DNA of 11,196 bases from Desulfobacterales bacterium (GCA_025454075.1 JALOPD010000107.1:1-11196), one strand, 5' to 3'; positions 1-6,401 are shown, numbered from the stretch's first letter. Notes: generated by a model not told the origin, from the letters alone. Numbers and translations: made by a program.

Positions 1-1
1 C

Positions 2-169
2 AACAACTGCGAGTACTGAATCCACTCCCACAGCGCCGCCGTGAAGCGGCTCGGGCTGGACAACGAGGCCATCGGCGAGATCGTGGCCGTGGTGGACGTT
101 TTCAACGGGACCAACCGGATCGCCAACGCCTACCAGGTCGAACCGGACGTGACGCCGAGCCCGGACTGA
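2..169 (+). CDS. AhpD-like (carboxymuconolactone decarboxylase family) selenoprotein, 3' end only
   Basis: This is the C-terminal end of a gene that begins before the window; 55 residues are visible if the in-frame TGA at 17-19 is read through. The frame reads N-N-C-E-Y-[TGA]-I-H-S-H-S, then a helix (AAVKRLGLD) and ends with NRIANAYQVEPD. This matches the core of the AhpD/CMD family, where CxxCxxxHS is the thiol redox centre, and the TGA falls exactly on the second Cys. Coding similarity continues unbroken to the true stop at 167-169, so the TGA is best read as selenocysteine, giving a CxxU motif. A SECIS-like hairpin sits at the right distance downstream. Members of this family reduce peroxides or act as disulfide reductases; which applies here cannot be told. 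The alternatives are a recent nonsense mutation or a sequencing error. The upstream part is needed to settle the start. Confidence 0.8.
35..50 (+). promoter_or_regulatory. SECIS-like hairpin for the Sec codon at 17-19
   Basis: A GC-only 5-bp stem (35-39 GCCGC pairs with 46-50 GCGGC) closes a six-base loop CGUGAA at 40-45. The loop starts 20 nt after the UGA, inside the 16-37 nt range known for bacterial SECIS elements, and has a G in one of its first two loop positions followed by U, the feature recognised by SelB. It lies inside the coding sequence, as bacterial SECIS elements do. The structure was drawn by eye. Confidence 0.6.
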
Positions 170-239
170 TGCCACCGGGACGTCCATGAAACGCTGGGTG
201 ATGATCGAAGAGATATTTTCTCTTCGGGAGGACATCCGC

Positions 240-503
240 TTGGACATCATCATCGACACCACGCAGCACAGCGACTGGGAGCAGGTGCGCGCGATCTACC
301 TGGACGAACTTATGGCATCGTCCGAGCGCCACGGCATCTGGACCCTCTACGGCAGCACTTTTCCTGAAAACGAAGCCAGCCTGCGGGCGCAGTCGGCCTG
401 CGGGTTCCGGGTGATGGGCCGCCGCGCACGCATTGCCCAGCGCCACGGTGCCTGGCGCGACACGATCATCACCGAGCGCCGCAGCAAAATCGCAGGGGTG
501 TGA
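240..503 (+). pseudogene. GNAT (phosphinothricin acetyltransferase-like) N-acetyltransferase remnant with internal deletion
   Basis: An 87-residue frame. The start is taken as TTG at 240 because GGGAGG (226-231) lies 8 nt upstream; an ATG at 186 would add a tail unlike the family. Residues 1-21 (DTTQHSDWEQVRAIYL) match the N-terminus of phosphinothricin-acetyltransferase-like GNAT proteins, which are about 165-180 residues. Residues 22-87 match the C-terminal third: LMASSERHGIWTL, FPENEASLR, CGFRVMGRRARI, WRDTIITERRS. Roughly 80 residues between IYL and LDEL are missing, including the acetyl-CoA-binding motif A. The frame is kept and the RBS is intact, so it may still be translated, but it should not bind acetyl-CoA in the usual way. 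It lies between the AhpD-like gene (70 bp upstream) and the YhcH-family gene (17 bp downstream), all on the same strand. Confidence 0.65.
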
Positions 504-520
504 ATAGGAGGGAAGACGAC

Positions 521-976
521 ATGATCTACGATCGATTTGAGAACCTGCATCTCTATTGCCAGCCGGGAACGCGCCTGCACCGGGCGCTGGTGCATGCCCG
601 CGATGTCGCGCGCAGCGTTGCCGACGGCCGCATGGATATCGACGGCGACCGGCTGTACGCGTCGGTCTCCACCTACGAGACCGGCTCGCGGGAGGAGCGC
701 CGCTTCGAAGCCCACAGGAAGTACATCGACGTGCAGGTGCTGCTGGAGGGCGAGGAGTGCATCGATGTGTCGCTGGACAGGGACCTCCCCACGCTCGAAG
801 CCTACGACGAGAAACGAGATGTGATGTTCCTGAATTCGCCCCAGCACGCAGCATCCCTGCCGATGAGACCCGGGTGGTTGGCTGTTTTTTACCCGCACGA
901 CATCCATCGTCCGGGATGCCACCTGCTGGGAAAGCGTCGGGTTCGCAAAATCGTGATGAAGGTTGCCGTCGAATGA
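521..976 (+). CDS. YhcH/YjgK/YiaL family protein (DUF386, EbgC-like cupin)
   Basis: 151 residues, the usual length for this family of about 150. The start at ATG 521 is chosen over an in-frame GTG at 500 because TAGGAGGG (505-512) stands 8 nt before it. The two family signatures are present: EAHRKYIDVQ at residues 63-72 and FYPHDIHRP at 123-131, which together carry the residues (E63, H65, D127, H129) thought to line the metal-binding cupin pocket. Members include the beta subunit of evolved beta-galactosidase (EbgC) and YiaL/YhcH proteins near sugar or sialic-acid genes; an anomerase or sugar-binding role is suspected for the family but not known here. Its neighbours (GNAT remnant, racemase-family gene 19 bp downstream) do not point to a sugar pathway. 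The family call is firm, the function open. Confidence 0.88.
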   Translation: MIYDRFENLHLYCQPGTRLHRALVHARDVARSVADGRMDIDGDRLYASVSTYETGSREERRFEAHRKYIDVQVLLEGEECIDVSLDRDLPTLEAYDEKRDVMFLNSPQHAASLPMRPGWLAVFYPHDIHRPGCHLLGKRRVRKIVMKVAVE

Positions 977-995
977 ACGGCCGTGGAGGTCTTAG

Positions 996-1712
996 ATGAA
1001 AAAAATCGGGCTCATCGGCGGCATCGGCCCCGAGTCGACGCTGGATTACTACCGGCTGATCATCCGCGCCTTCCAGGATCGAAAATCGGCCGACTACCCG
1101 GAGATTCTTGTCTACAGCGCCAACCTCAGCGAGCTCCTGAAACTGATGGAGGAGAAGCGCTGGGCGGATTTGGCGGAATGGCTGCTCCACAAGATCGAGG
1201 CGCTCCGGAAGGCCGGGGCGGAATTTGCCGCGATCGGCTCCAACAGCCCGCACGTGGTCTTCAATGCCGTGAAAGCCCGCGCGCCCCTGCCGCTGGTGAG
1301 TATCGTCGAGGCAGCCTGCAACAAGGCGCAGGAGATGGGCGTAAAGCGCCTGGGGCTCATGGGCACGGCGTTCACCATGCAGGCCGATTTTTTCCAGAAA
1401 CCCTTCATCGCCAAGGGGATGAGCGTGGTCGTGCCGGAGCCGGATGACCAAGAGCTGATCCACCGCAGGCTTTTCACCGAAATCGAGCTTGGGATCATCA
1501 AGGATTCGACCCGGCAGGAGCTGCTGGCCGTGGCCAAACGCATGATCGATCGCCACCGTATCGAAGCGCTCATCCTGGGCTGCACGGAGCTGCCCCTGAT
1601 TTTGACGAAAGACGAGTTCGGGATCCCGTTCCTGAACACCACGGCCATCCATGCCGAGGCCATGGTCCTCACCTCGCTGGGCTTCAGGCCGGCTTTTCCA
1701 GGTAGCGCTTGA
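996..1712 (+). CDS. Aspartate/glutamate racemase family protein with first catalytic Cys replaced by Ser
   Basis: 238 residues, typical for the Asp/Glu racemase superfamily. The start is ATG 996 with GGAGG (985-989) 6 nt upstream. The N-terminus KKIGLIGGIGPEST is the family phosphate/carboxylate-loop signature. PLP-independent racemases use two Cys, one per domain. Here the second is present in ILGCTELP (C196), but the first site reads S82-N83-S84-P85-H86, with Ser at the position that is Cys in classical aspartate racemase. Some YgeA-type enzymes with Thr at this site are active as one-sided or L-specific racemases, so the protein may be a racemase with altered specificity or an isomerase/decarboxylase-like relative. 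It ends 29 bp inside the convergent acyl-CoA synthetase gene, with no room for a separate terminator. Confidence 0.85.
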   Translation: MKKIGLIGGIGPESTLDYYRLIIRAFQDRKSADYPEILVYSANLSELLKLMEEKRWADLAEWLLHKIEALRKAGAEFAAIGSNSPHVVFNAVKARAPLPLVSIVEAACNKAQEMGVKRLGLMGTAFTMQADFFQKPFIAKGMSVVVPEPDDQELIHRRLFTEIELGIIKDSTRQELLAVAKRMIDRHRIEALILGCTELPLILTKDEFGIPFLNTTAIHAEAMVLTSLGFRPAFPGSA

Positions 1713-3405
1713 TCTTCCGGGTGGTGGTCTTGATGAACTCCGTCTCGCGGATGGAGACATCGCGTACGCGCTTGAAGCTCGGCAGCCTCTCGTTGACGCG
1801 GCGCACCACGTTATGGATCAGCCCCTGGATGTCGTCGGCCGTCAGCGTGCCCTGGCCGTGGGTTGCGTGGATGTACTCCACGGCAGGCACGATGATAGCC
1901 GCCACCACCGCGTCATCGCCTTCGCGCGGGTCGGGTTTGGCGTAGACCATGGATTCAAGGACGTAAGGGCTGAGGTTGAACAGACTCTCGATTTCTTCAG
2001 GGTAGACGTTCCGGCCGTTTTTAGTGATGATCACGTTCTTGGCGCGACCGGTGATGTGAAGGAAGCCGTCGCGGTCGATATAGCCCAGGTCGCCCGTGCG
2101 AAAGTAGCCGTCCGCTGTGAAGACCCGGGCGGTTTCTTCCGGCTGCTCGTAGTAGCCGAGCATGACGCTCGGCCCTTTCACCACGACCTCCCCCACCCCT
2201 TCACGGCCGGGCTGGTGAATCCGCACGTCGACCCCCGGCAGCGGCAGGCCGGCCGCGTCGTTCTTGCAGGCCCGGTCTCGGTTGCCGGCAACGAGCGGGG
2301 AGCATTCCGTAAGCCCGTAGCCTTGGAGAGTGGCAATGCCCAGGTCGCGAAAGCCTTTGGCCACTTCCGGGTTGAGCGCGGCGGCGCCGCAGATGAACAG
2401 GCGCAGATGGGGCCCCAGGTTTTCCAAAACAGCCCTGAACAGCCGGCGCCGCAGGTCGATGCCGATGCGCCGCAGGCCGTTGCTGATTCTAAGCGCCAGG
2501 CGCAGTTTGCCGGCCGCCCCCTTCTTCTCGGCTTCGGCCCAGATGCGCTTGTGCATGGCTTCCAGCACCAGCGGCACGACGACCATCATCGTACAGCCCG
2601 ACTCCTTGAGGTTGCGCGGGATATGGCGCAGCCCGTCGCAGAACGCGATGGCGGCGCCGCTGTAGACGGGACACAGGAAGCCGCAGGTGCACTCGTAAGT
2701 GTGGTGGATGGGCAGGATGGACAGGGCGATGTCGCCGGGCCCCAGGCGGACCGTGGACATCACCGCCATGAGGTTCTCGCAGAGGTTGCCGTGCGACAGC
2801 TGCACCGCTTTGGACTCCGAAGTCGTCGCCGAAGTGAACAGCAGAACGCTCACCGCGGCAGGGTCCGGTTCCGCGTCCACGTAGTCCCGGAAGCCGGCCC
2901 GCACCCGGTCGTGGCCGCGTGTGAGCAGGCCGGCGAACGCCTTGAAGCCGTTCTCATCCGAGGCCAAGCCCATGTCGATCCAGTGCTCGACGAAGTCGAC
3001 CTTGCCGGCGATCGAGCGTATGACCTCGCGTTTGCTCTCTGCGAAGACGACCGTGCTCACCCGCGCCCGCTCCAGGCAGCGGACGATCTCCTCCTCGGGC
3101 AGCTCGCGGTCGATGGGAACGATGATGCCCACCCCGTTGACCACCGCCAGATACGTGGTCACCCAGGCATACTGGTTCTCGCCGATTACGGCGATCCGCC
3201 GGCCCTGCTGACCGAGGTCAAGGAGCGCGGTGCCGAAGGCGTTCACGTCGGCCTGGAACTGCCGAAAGCTCACCGGTTCATAGGCGGCGGCGGGGTCCTT
3301 TTTGCGCAGGAAGGCAGGCTTGTCTCCGAATTCAGCGACACTGCCGGCCAGCATGTCCTTCAGGTCGCTGATGCGGCGCACGTCGTAGAGGGGGATGTTT
3401 TTCAT
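1684..3405 (-). CDS. AMP-dependent synthetase/ligase (long-chain acyl-CoA synthetase-like)
   Basis: 573 residues. The start is placed at ATG 3405 because GGAGGG (complement of 3412-3417) lies 6 nt upstream; an ATG at 3426 would add seven residues without a good RBS. The ANL-fold motifs appear in order: A3 phosphate loop FTSATTSESKAVQLSHGN (residues 190-207), A5 GYGLTECSP (362-370), A7 YFRTGDLGYIDRDG (434-447), A8 GRAKNVIITKNGRNVYPEEIE (453-473) and the A10 lysine region TTTRKIKR with K564. The enzyme would activate a carboxylic acid with ATP to acyl-AMP and then acyl-CoA; overall shape and length fit the FadD15-like long-chain group, but the substrate cannot be read. In the A3 loop the usual first Gly (TSGTT) is Ala. 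It converges on the racemase gene and is divergent from the TSUP gene. Confidence 0.9.
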   Translation of the reverse strand: MKNIPLYDVRRISDLKDMLAGSVAEFGDKPAFLRKKDPAAAYEPVSFRQFQADVNAFGTALLDLGQQGRRIAVIGENQYAWVTTYLAVVNGVGIIVPIDRELPEEEIVRCLERARVSTVVFAESKREVIRSIAGKVDFVEHWIDMGLASDENGFKAFAGLLTRGHDRVRAGFRDYVDAEPDPAAVSVLLFTSATTSESKAVQLSHGNLCENLMAVMSTVRLGPGDIALSILPIHHTYECTCGFLCPVYSGAAIAFCDGLRHIPRNLKESGCTMMVVVPLVLEAMHKRIWAEAEKKGAAGKLRLALRISNGLRRIGIDLRRRLFRAVLENLGPHLRLFICGAAALNPEVAKGFRDLGIATLQGYGLTECSPLVAGNRDRACKNDAAGLPLPGVDVRIHQPGREGVGEVVVKGPSVMLGYYEQPEETARVFTADGYFRTGDLGYIDRDGFLHITGRAKNVIITKNGRNVYPEEIESLFNLSPYVLESMVYAKPDPREGDDAVVAAIIVPAVEYIHATHGQGTLTADDIQGLIHNVVRRVNERLPSFKRVRDVSIRETEFIKTTTRKIKRYLEKPA

Positions 3406-3437
3406 GGGTGACCCTCCGGCGGTCACTTAAGTTGAGG

Positions 3438-3467
3438 ATCAAAACCACATCCGGCTGTTGCTGTCAA
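3438..3467 (-). promoter_or_regulatory. Sigma-70-type promoter for the acyl-CoA synthetase gene
   Basis: On the minus strand a perfect -35 TTGACA (complement of 3462-3467) is followed after 18 nt by the -10 TTTGAT (complement of 3438-3443, 4 of 6 matches). The predicted start of transcription near 3431 would give a short leader of about 25 nt before the ATG at 3405, enough for the GGAGGG ribosome site. It stands back to back with the rightward promoter at 3501-3529. Confidence 0.55.
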
Positions 3468-3500
3468 TCCGTGGGTGCGGTGCCGACGTGTGAAAATGGG

Positions 3501-3529
3501 TTGAGGTGCACAACAAAGTCCTTTATAAT
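3501..3529 (+). promoter_or_regulatory. Sigma-70-type promoter for the TSUP-selenoprotein operon
   Basis: -35 TTGAGG (3501-3506, 4 of 6) and a perfect -10 TATAAT (3524-3529) separated by exactly 17 nt. Transcription would start near 3536, leaving a leader of about 54 nt before ATG 3590. Because the promoter lies downstream of an in-frame GTG at 3506, it also argues that the permease does not start there. Confidence 0.6.
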
Positions 3530-3589
3530 TGCACGCTTCGATCGCACGCAGGCGGCGTGTCTATCGCCTATGTTCAAGGGGCTGTCCGG

Positions 3590-4330
3590 ATGGGGTTTTC
3601 CGAAATTGTCGGCAATACCGGTTTTTGGATTGCGGCGGCGGTGGCGCTTCTGGCAGGCTTCATGCGCGGGTTCGTGGGCGTGGGCTCAGGGATGCTCATG
3701 GCGCCGGTGTTTGCGATCCTCTTCGGACCGCTGCAGACCGTGGGGATGGTCATCATGCTCGACGCGTTGGTCACGGCCCAGCTGCTGCCTTCGGTGCGCC
3801 GGCTGATCGAGTGGCGGGTCATCATCCCCATGGCAGGTGCGGCGGCCCTGCTCATGCCGGTCGGCACTTGGCTGCTGGTGACCATCGACCCGCAGGTCAT
3901 GGCCCGGTGCATTGCCTGTATCGTGCTGGTGTTCGTGCTGCTGCTCATGACGGGCTGGCGCTACCGCGGCCCAAAACGGCTCGGCATCACCCTCGGGGTC
4001 GGCGGGATTTCAGGGGTCCTGATTGCCGCCACCAGCATGGGCAACCCGCCGGTCATCGTCTATTTTCTGTCCGGCCCGGACACCGCCGCCGTCAACCGGG
4101 CGAACTTCACCGGTTACTTCGCCGTCACTCTGGCCACGCTGCTGGCGATGATGACGGCCAGAGGGCTGATCGATGCCGAAACGGTCCTGCGCACGGGGCT
4201 TCTGGTGCCTGTTTTCGCAGGTTCCGCGTGGCTGGGAGCGAAGTATTTTTACATGTCGACCGACCGGCGCTACCGGCAGGTCGCCCTGGGGCTGCTGCTC
4301 TGCGTGGCCGTTTACGGGATCTTGCGCTGA
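3590..4330 (+). CDS. TSUP (TauE/SafE) family membrane permease
   Basis: 246 residues, standard for the family. ATG 3590 is chosen because AAGGGG (3575-3580) lies 9 nt upstream and a strong promoter sits inside the longer frame that opens at GTG 3506. About eight hydrophobic segments are visible, roughly at residues 11-30, 37-58, 78-98, 106-121, 131-148, 174-192, 199-219 and 230-245. Family signatures are RGFVGVGSGMLMAP near residues 26-39 in the first repeat and ATSMGNPPVIVYFLSG at 147-162 in the second. TSUP proteins export or import sulfite, sulfoacetate, thiosulfate and other small organic anions across the inner membrane; the substrate here is not shown. The gene is followed after 21 bp by a C-GCAxxG-C-C selenoprotein gene, so the two probably share one transcript. 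Confidence 0.88.
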   Translation: MGFSEIVGNTGFWIAAAVALLAGFMRGFVGVGSGMLMAPVFAILFGPLQTVGMVIMLDALVTAQLLPSVRRLIEWRVIIPMAGAAALLMPVGTWLLVTIDPQVMARCIACIVLVFVLLLMTGWRYRGPKRLGITLGVGGISGVLIAATSMGNPPVIVYFLSGPDTAAVNRANFTGYFAVTLATLLAMMTARGLIDAETVLRTGLLVPVFAGSAWLGAKYFYMSTDRRYRQVALGLLLCVAVYGILR

Positions 4331-4351
4331 ACCTGGAGAGGAGTTTTTACC

Positions 4352-4825
4352 ATGAGCGACGTGAAGGAAGCTGTCGATCTGTTCATATCAGGGTGGGCCT
4401 GATCGCAGGCGATACTGGCCGTGTACGGCCGGCGATTCGGCCTGGGGCGGGAGACCGCGTTGCGGATCGGTGCGGGGTTTGCCGGCGGCATGCGCATCGC
4501 CGAGACCTGCGGCGCCATCACCGGCGCCATCATGGTCCTGGGCCTTTGCCGGGCCACGGCCGAATCCACCACTGCGAAGCGGCGCGAGCCGGTCTACATG
4601 GCGGTCCAGCAATTCATGACCGAGTACGAGCGGCGCAACCGCACATTGATCTGCCGCGACCTGCTCGGCTGCGACATCCGCACCGAGGAGGGCCTGCGGG
4701 CGGCTAAGGAGCGCGGCCTCTACAAAACCGTCTGCCCCAGAATGGTTCAGGATGCGGCGGAAATATTGGAAGTGTTGATCCGTGCAGAGCCGGTCCTTCC
4801 GGCTAACGCCCCAACCGCGCCATGA
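4352..4825 (+). CDS. C-GCAxxG-C-C family selenoprotein (TGA at codon 17 read as Sec)
   Basis: 157 residues if the in-frame TGA at 4400-4402 is decoded as selenocysteine. ATG 4352 has a strong ribosome site, GGAGAGGAG (4335-4343), 8 nt upstream. The frame reads MSDVKEAVDLFISGWA-[TGA]-SQAILAVYG: the family start is normally ...GxNCSQAVL..., so the TGA sits exactly on the first conserved Cys. The rest of the family pattern follows: GFAGGMRIAETCGAITGA (C53), C66, C101 and C107 (LICRDLLGCDI) and C128. A SECIS-like hairpin lies 18 nt after the TGA. Sec at this position is known in the family, whose members are presumed redox proteins of unknown substrate. Starting at the GTG codon 4421 would give a 134-residue frame without RBS and lacking the redox centre. 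The 3' end overlaps the convergent amidohydrolase-like gene by 23 bp. It is likely co-transcribed with the TSUP permease. Confidence 0.88.
4415..4432 (+). promoter_or_regulatory. SECIS-like hairpin for the Sec codon at 4400-4402
   Basis: Stem CTGGCC (4415-4420) pairs with GGCCGG (4427-4432), six pairs with one U-G wobble, around the six-base loop GUGUAC (4421-4426). The loop begins 18 nt after the UGA and opens with G-U, as expected for SelB recognition. Drawn by eye; the same layout (six-base loop with G in the first two positions, then U) appears in the hairpin at 35-50. Confidence 0.65.
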
Positions 4826-5726
4826 CCTCGCGCACGATCTCGCCCACGAGGTCCTGCATTGGCGGGGCGTCCGTCCTTCCCGAGGCGGCGGCCGGCCGCA
4901 GGCCCAACAGCTTCGCCGCGTTGTCGTACATGATCTTCTGCTTCACCTCCGGGTTGAACGGCAGCTTCTCGTAGTTCTTGAGGGCGATCCTGAAATCCAC
5001 GAACGGGTGCGCGCTCGCGTAGAGGATCTTGTCGCCGATCATGGTGTTGGCCGCCTCGACGTAGGCCTCGGCCATGGGCGAAAACTCGTACTCGGAGAGG
5101 TCGATGTAGACGTTGCGGTTGCGCTGGGCCACCGTGATGGCCTCGTTCACCCAGGGGTAGCCGCCGTGGCTGATGACGATCTTCAGCTCGGGAAAGTCCC
5201 TCGCCACGAAGTCGATGTAGCGCGGCGCCACGTGGTCGATGATCGCGTTGGGCACCAGGGTGGCCGGGCCGGTGGTGAAGATGATCGGAATGTCCAGCTC
5301 GCAGCACTTGGAGTAGATCGGGTAGTACTTGGCATCGTTGGCATAAATCTGCGCCAGGTAGGGGTCGACCGCCGCCCCGCGCATGCCCAGGTCGCTCACG
5401 GACGCCTTGAGCTCGTTGATGGCGCGCATGCCCTTGTGGGGGTCGAGCCCGATGAAACCGATGAATTTGTTGGGGAACTCCTTGATGAATTCGATCACGC
5501 TGTCGTTGTTGGACTTGGAGCCATAGGTGGTCTCGCAGTCCCGGCCGGTGATGACGGCCCACTCGACGTTGTGCCGGTCGAGGTCCGCCACGACTTCCGG
5601 AACCGTCTGGGGCTTCATCTTCGAAAAATCGATGGTTTCGCAGAGCCCCTTGAACATTTTGCTGTTCTGAATGCCGGTGAGCACCGCGGCCGTATTCGGC
5701 CTGAACCGGAAATCTATTATCTTCAT
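4803..5726 (-). CDS. Amidohydrolase-related (PF04909-type) protein with degenerate metal site
   Basis: 307 residues, normal for the amidohydrolase_2 TIM-barrel family (decarboxylases and hydrolases such as ACMSD). ATG 5726 is chosen over GTG 5729 because AGGAAGGGG stands 8 nt upstream. Barrel-strand landmarks are IIDFRFRP (3-10), WAVITGRD (56-63), FIGFIGLDPH (88-97), IPIIFTTGPAT (146-156), IVISHGGYPW (183-192), VYIDLS (206-211) and ILYASAHPF (234-242). The usual N-terminal HxH metal ligands are R7 and R9, the mid-barrel His ligand is replaced in FTTG, and the Asp of the GSDxP motif is A239; the HGG histidine (H187) is kept. It may thus work without metal or bind rather than cleave. A strong sigma-54 promoter precedes it, facing away from the microcompartment operon, which suggests joint control. 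The substrate is unknown. Confidence 0.82.
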   Translation of the reverse strand: MKIIDFRFRPNTAAVLTGIQNSKMFKGLCETIDFSKMKPQTVPEVVADLDRHNVEWAVITGRDCETTYGSKSNNDSVIEFIKEFPNKFIGFIGLDPHKGMRAINELKASVSDLGMRGAAVDPYLAQIYANDAKYYPIYSKCCELDIPIIFTTGPATLVPNAIIDHVAPRYIDFVARDFPELKIVISHGGYPWVNEAITVAQRNRNVYIDLSEYEFSPMAEAYVEAANTMIGDKILYASAHPFVDFRIALKNYEKLPFNPEVKQKIMYDNAAKLLGLRPAAASGRTDAPPMQDLVGEIVREVMARLGR

Positions 5727-5799
5727 CACGAAAGCCCCTTCCTATCCTCTCCTGAGATCACGCTTCTTTTTAGGAAAGACCGCTGCGGGAAAAATTGAA

Positions 5800-5815
5800 A
5801 GCAAACACGGTGCCA
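5800..5815 (-). promoter_or_regulatory. Sigma-54 promoter for the amidohydrolase-like gene
   Basis: The minus strand reads TGGCACCGTGTTTGCT, a full match to TGGCAC-N5-TTGCW with GG and GC ten bases apart (the -24/-12 elements). Transcription would begin near 5789, giving a leader of about 63 nt to ATG 5726. Such promoters need a AAA+ enhancer-binding activator, which is not encoded in the window. Confidence 0.75.
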
Positions 5816-5895
5816 CATGAAAAAAGCATCTAAAAAAAGCCGGCAAGAAACGCTGCGCCATGCTGCATGGGACGGAATTGACCGCCTTGATCTTG

Positions 5896-5940
5896 AAAAA
5901 ACCCCCTTCTCTCCCTTTGCGGAAGGGGGTTTGGGGGATT
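5896..5940. repeat. Short interspersed palindromic repeat, copy 1
   Basis: AAACCCCCTTC (5899-5909) and GAAGGGGGTTT (5922-5932) form a perfect 11-bp stem around a 12-base loop, followed by GGGGGATT. The loop region CTCCCTTTGCGG (5911-5922) is identical to 10575-10586 in the second copy. Repeats of this C-rich/G-rich palindrome type are scattered through many deltaproteobacterial genomes. Read on the minus strand, the stem is followed by six T residues, so it could act as an intrinsic terminator that shields the amidohydrolase promoter from upstream read-through. Confidence 0.6.
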
Positions 5941-6138
5941 CAGTTGCCTGCGGGGCTTCGGTGGCGGCCATCTGTTCTCGCCAACCATGCAGACAGCCGC
6001 ATGTATCGGCTGCCGAGGGAAGCGCTTTTGCAATTGATACAAATCTGTTTCATGACCGGCCATGGTTGCAATGTTGCAGCATCTACCAATAACTTGCCAT
6101 TATTTCAAGAATTTTAAATTTGACTAAAGCCGCCGATT

Positions 6139-6154
6139 TGTGCAAAACTGCACA
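6139..6154. promoter_or_regulatory. TGT-N10-ACA palindrome, candidate enhancer site
   Basis: TGTGCA-AAAC-TGCACA is a perfect 6-bp inverted repeat and fits the TGT-N10-ACA pattern used by several sigma-54 activators (NifA is the best known). It lies about 250 bp upstream of the rightward sigma-54 promoter and about 325 bp upstream of the leftward one, distances suited to looping. The activator is not known, and NifA itself is not implied. Confidence 0.4.
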
Positions 6155-6401
6155 TGCGAGTTAAGGCCACCCTTTTCGCCCGGAGCGTTGCAGCTATAAT
6201 AAACTGTAATAGTATGAAAAAAATTTTCAGAATGCGCTGAAGAGGCAACTCGCCGCCGGCGGCATCAGTTTCCATTTTGCAACAAACAGCCCCCCGCTCT
6301 GGCCGGCTCCGGCTGTCGTCCGGGTAGTGAATGAAGGCCCCAACACCTTTGAAATACTGGGGTCCAGCATCTGCCGAGGTGCTGCGGGGGTGCCGGCTCA
6401 C

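Noticed and set aside
102..1760. Long minus-strand open frame opposite the GNAT, YhcH and racemase genes
   Set aside because: No family likeness, low-complexity Arg/Pro/Ala stretches and no RBS; it mirrors three well-supported plus-strand genes in high-GC DNA.
1651..3411. Long plus-strand open frame of 586 codons
   Set aside because: It lies opposite the acyl-CoA synthetase gene, whose motifs are all in the minus frame; the composition (HHV, DRH, VVDG runs) is typical of an antisense shadow.
5896..5940. Hairpin as a terminator of plus-strand transcription or a CRISPR fragment
   Set aside because: No T run on the plus side and no gene ends just upstream; a single palindrome without spaced direct repeats is not a CRISPR array.
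5726..5971. 81-codon minus-strand frame upstream of the amidohydrolase-like gene
   Set aside because: It reads through the palindromic repeat (the peptide motif PKPPSAKGEKG is a translation of it) and across the sigma-54 promoter; not a gene.
6063..6078. Third sigma-54-like match TGGTTGCAATGTTGCA
   Set aside because: GG and GC are ten bases apart, but the -24 block keeps only TGG and no gene follows at a normal distance; the 6402 site is much better.
6214..6240. Eight-codon frame ATGAAAAAAATTTTC...TGA as a leader peptide
   Set aside because: No ribosome site and it lies upstream of the predicted transcription start of the operon.
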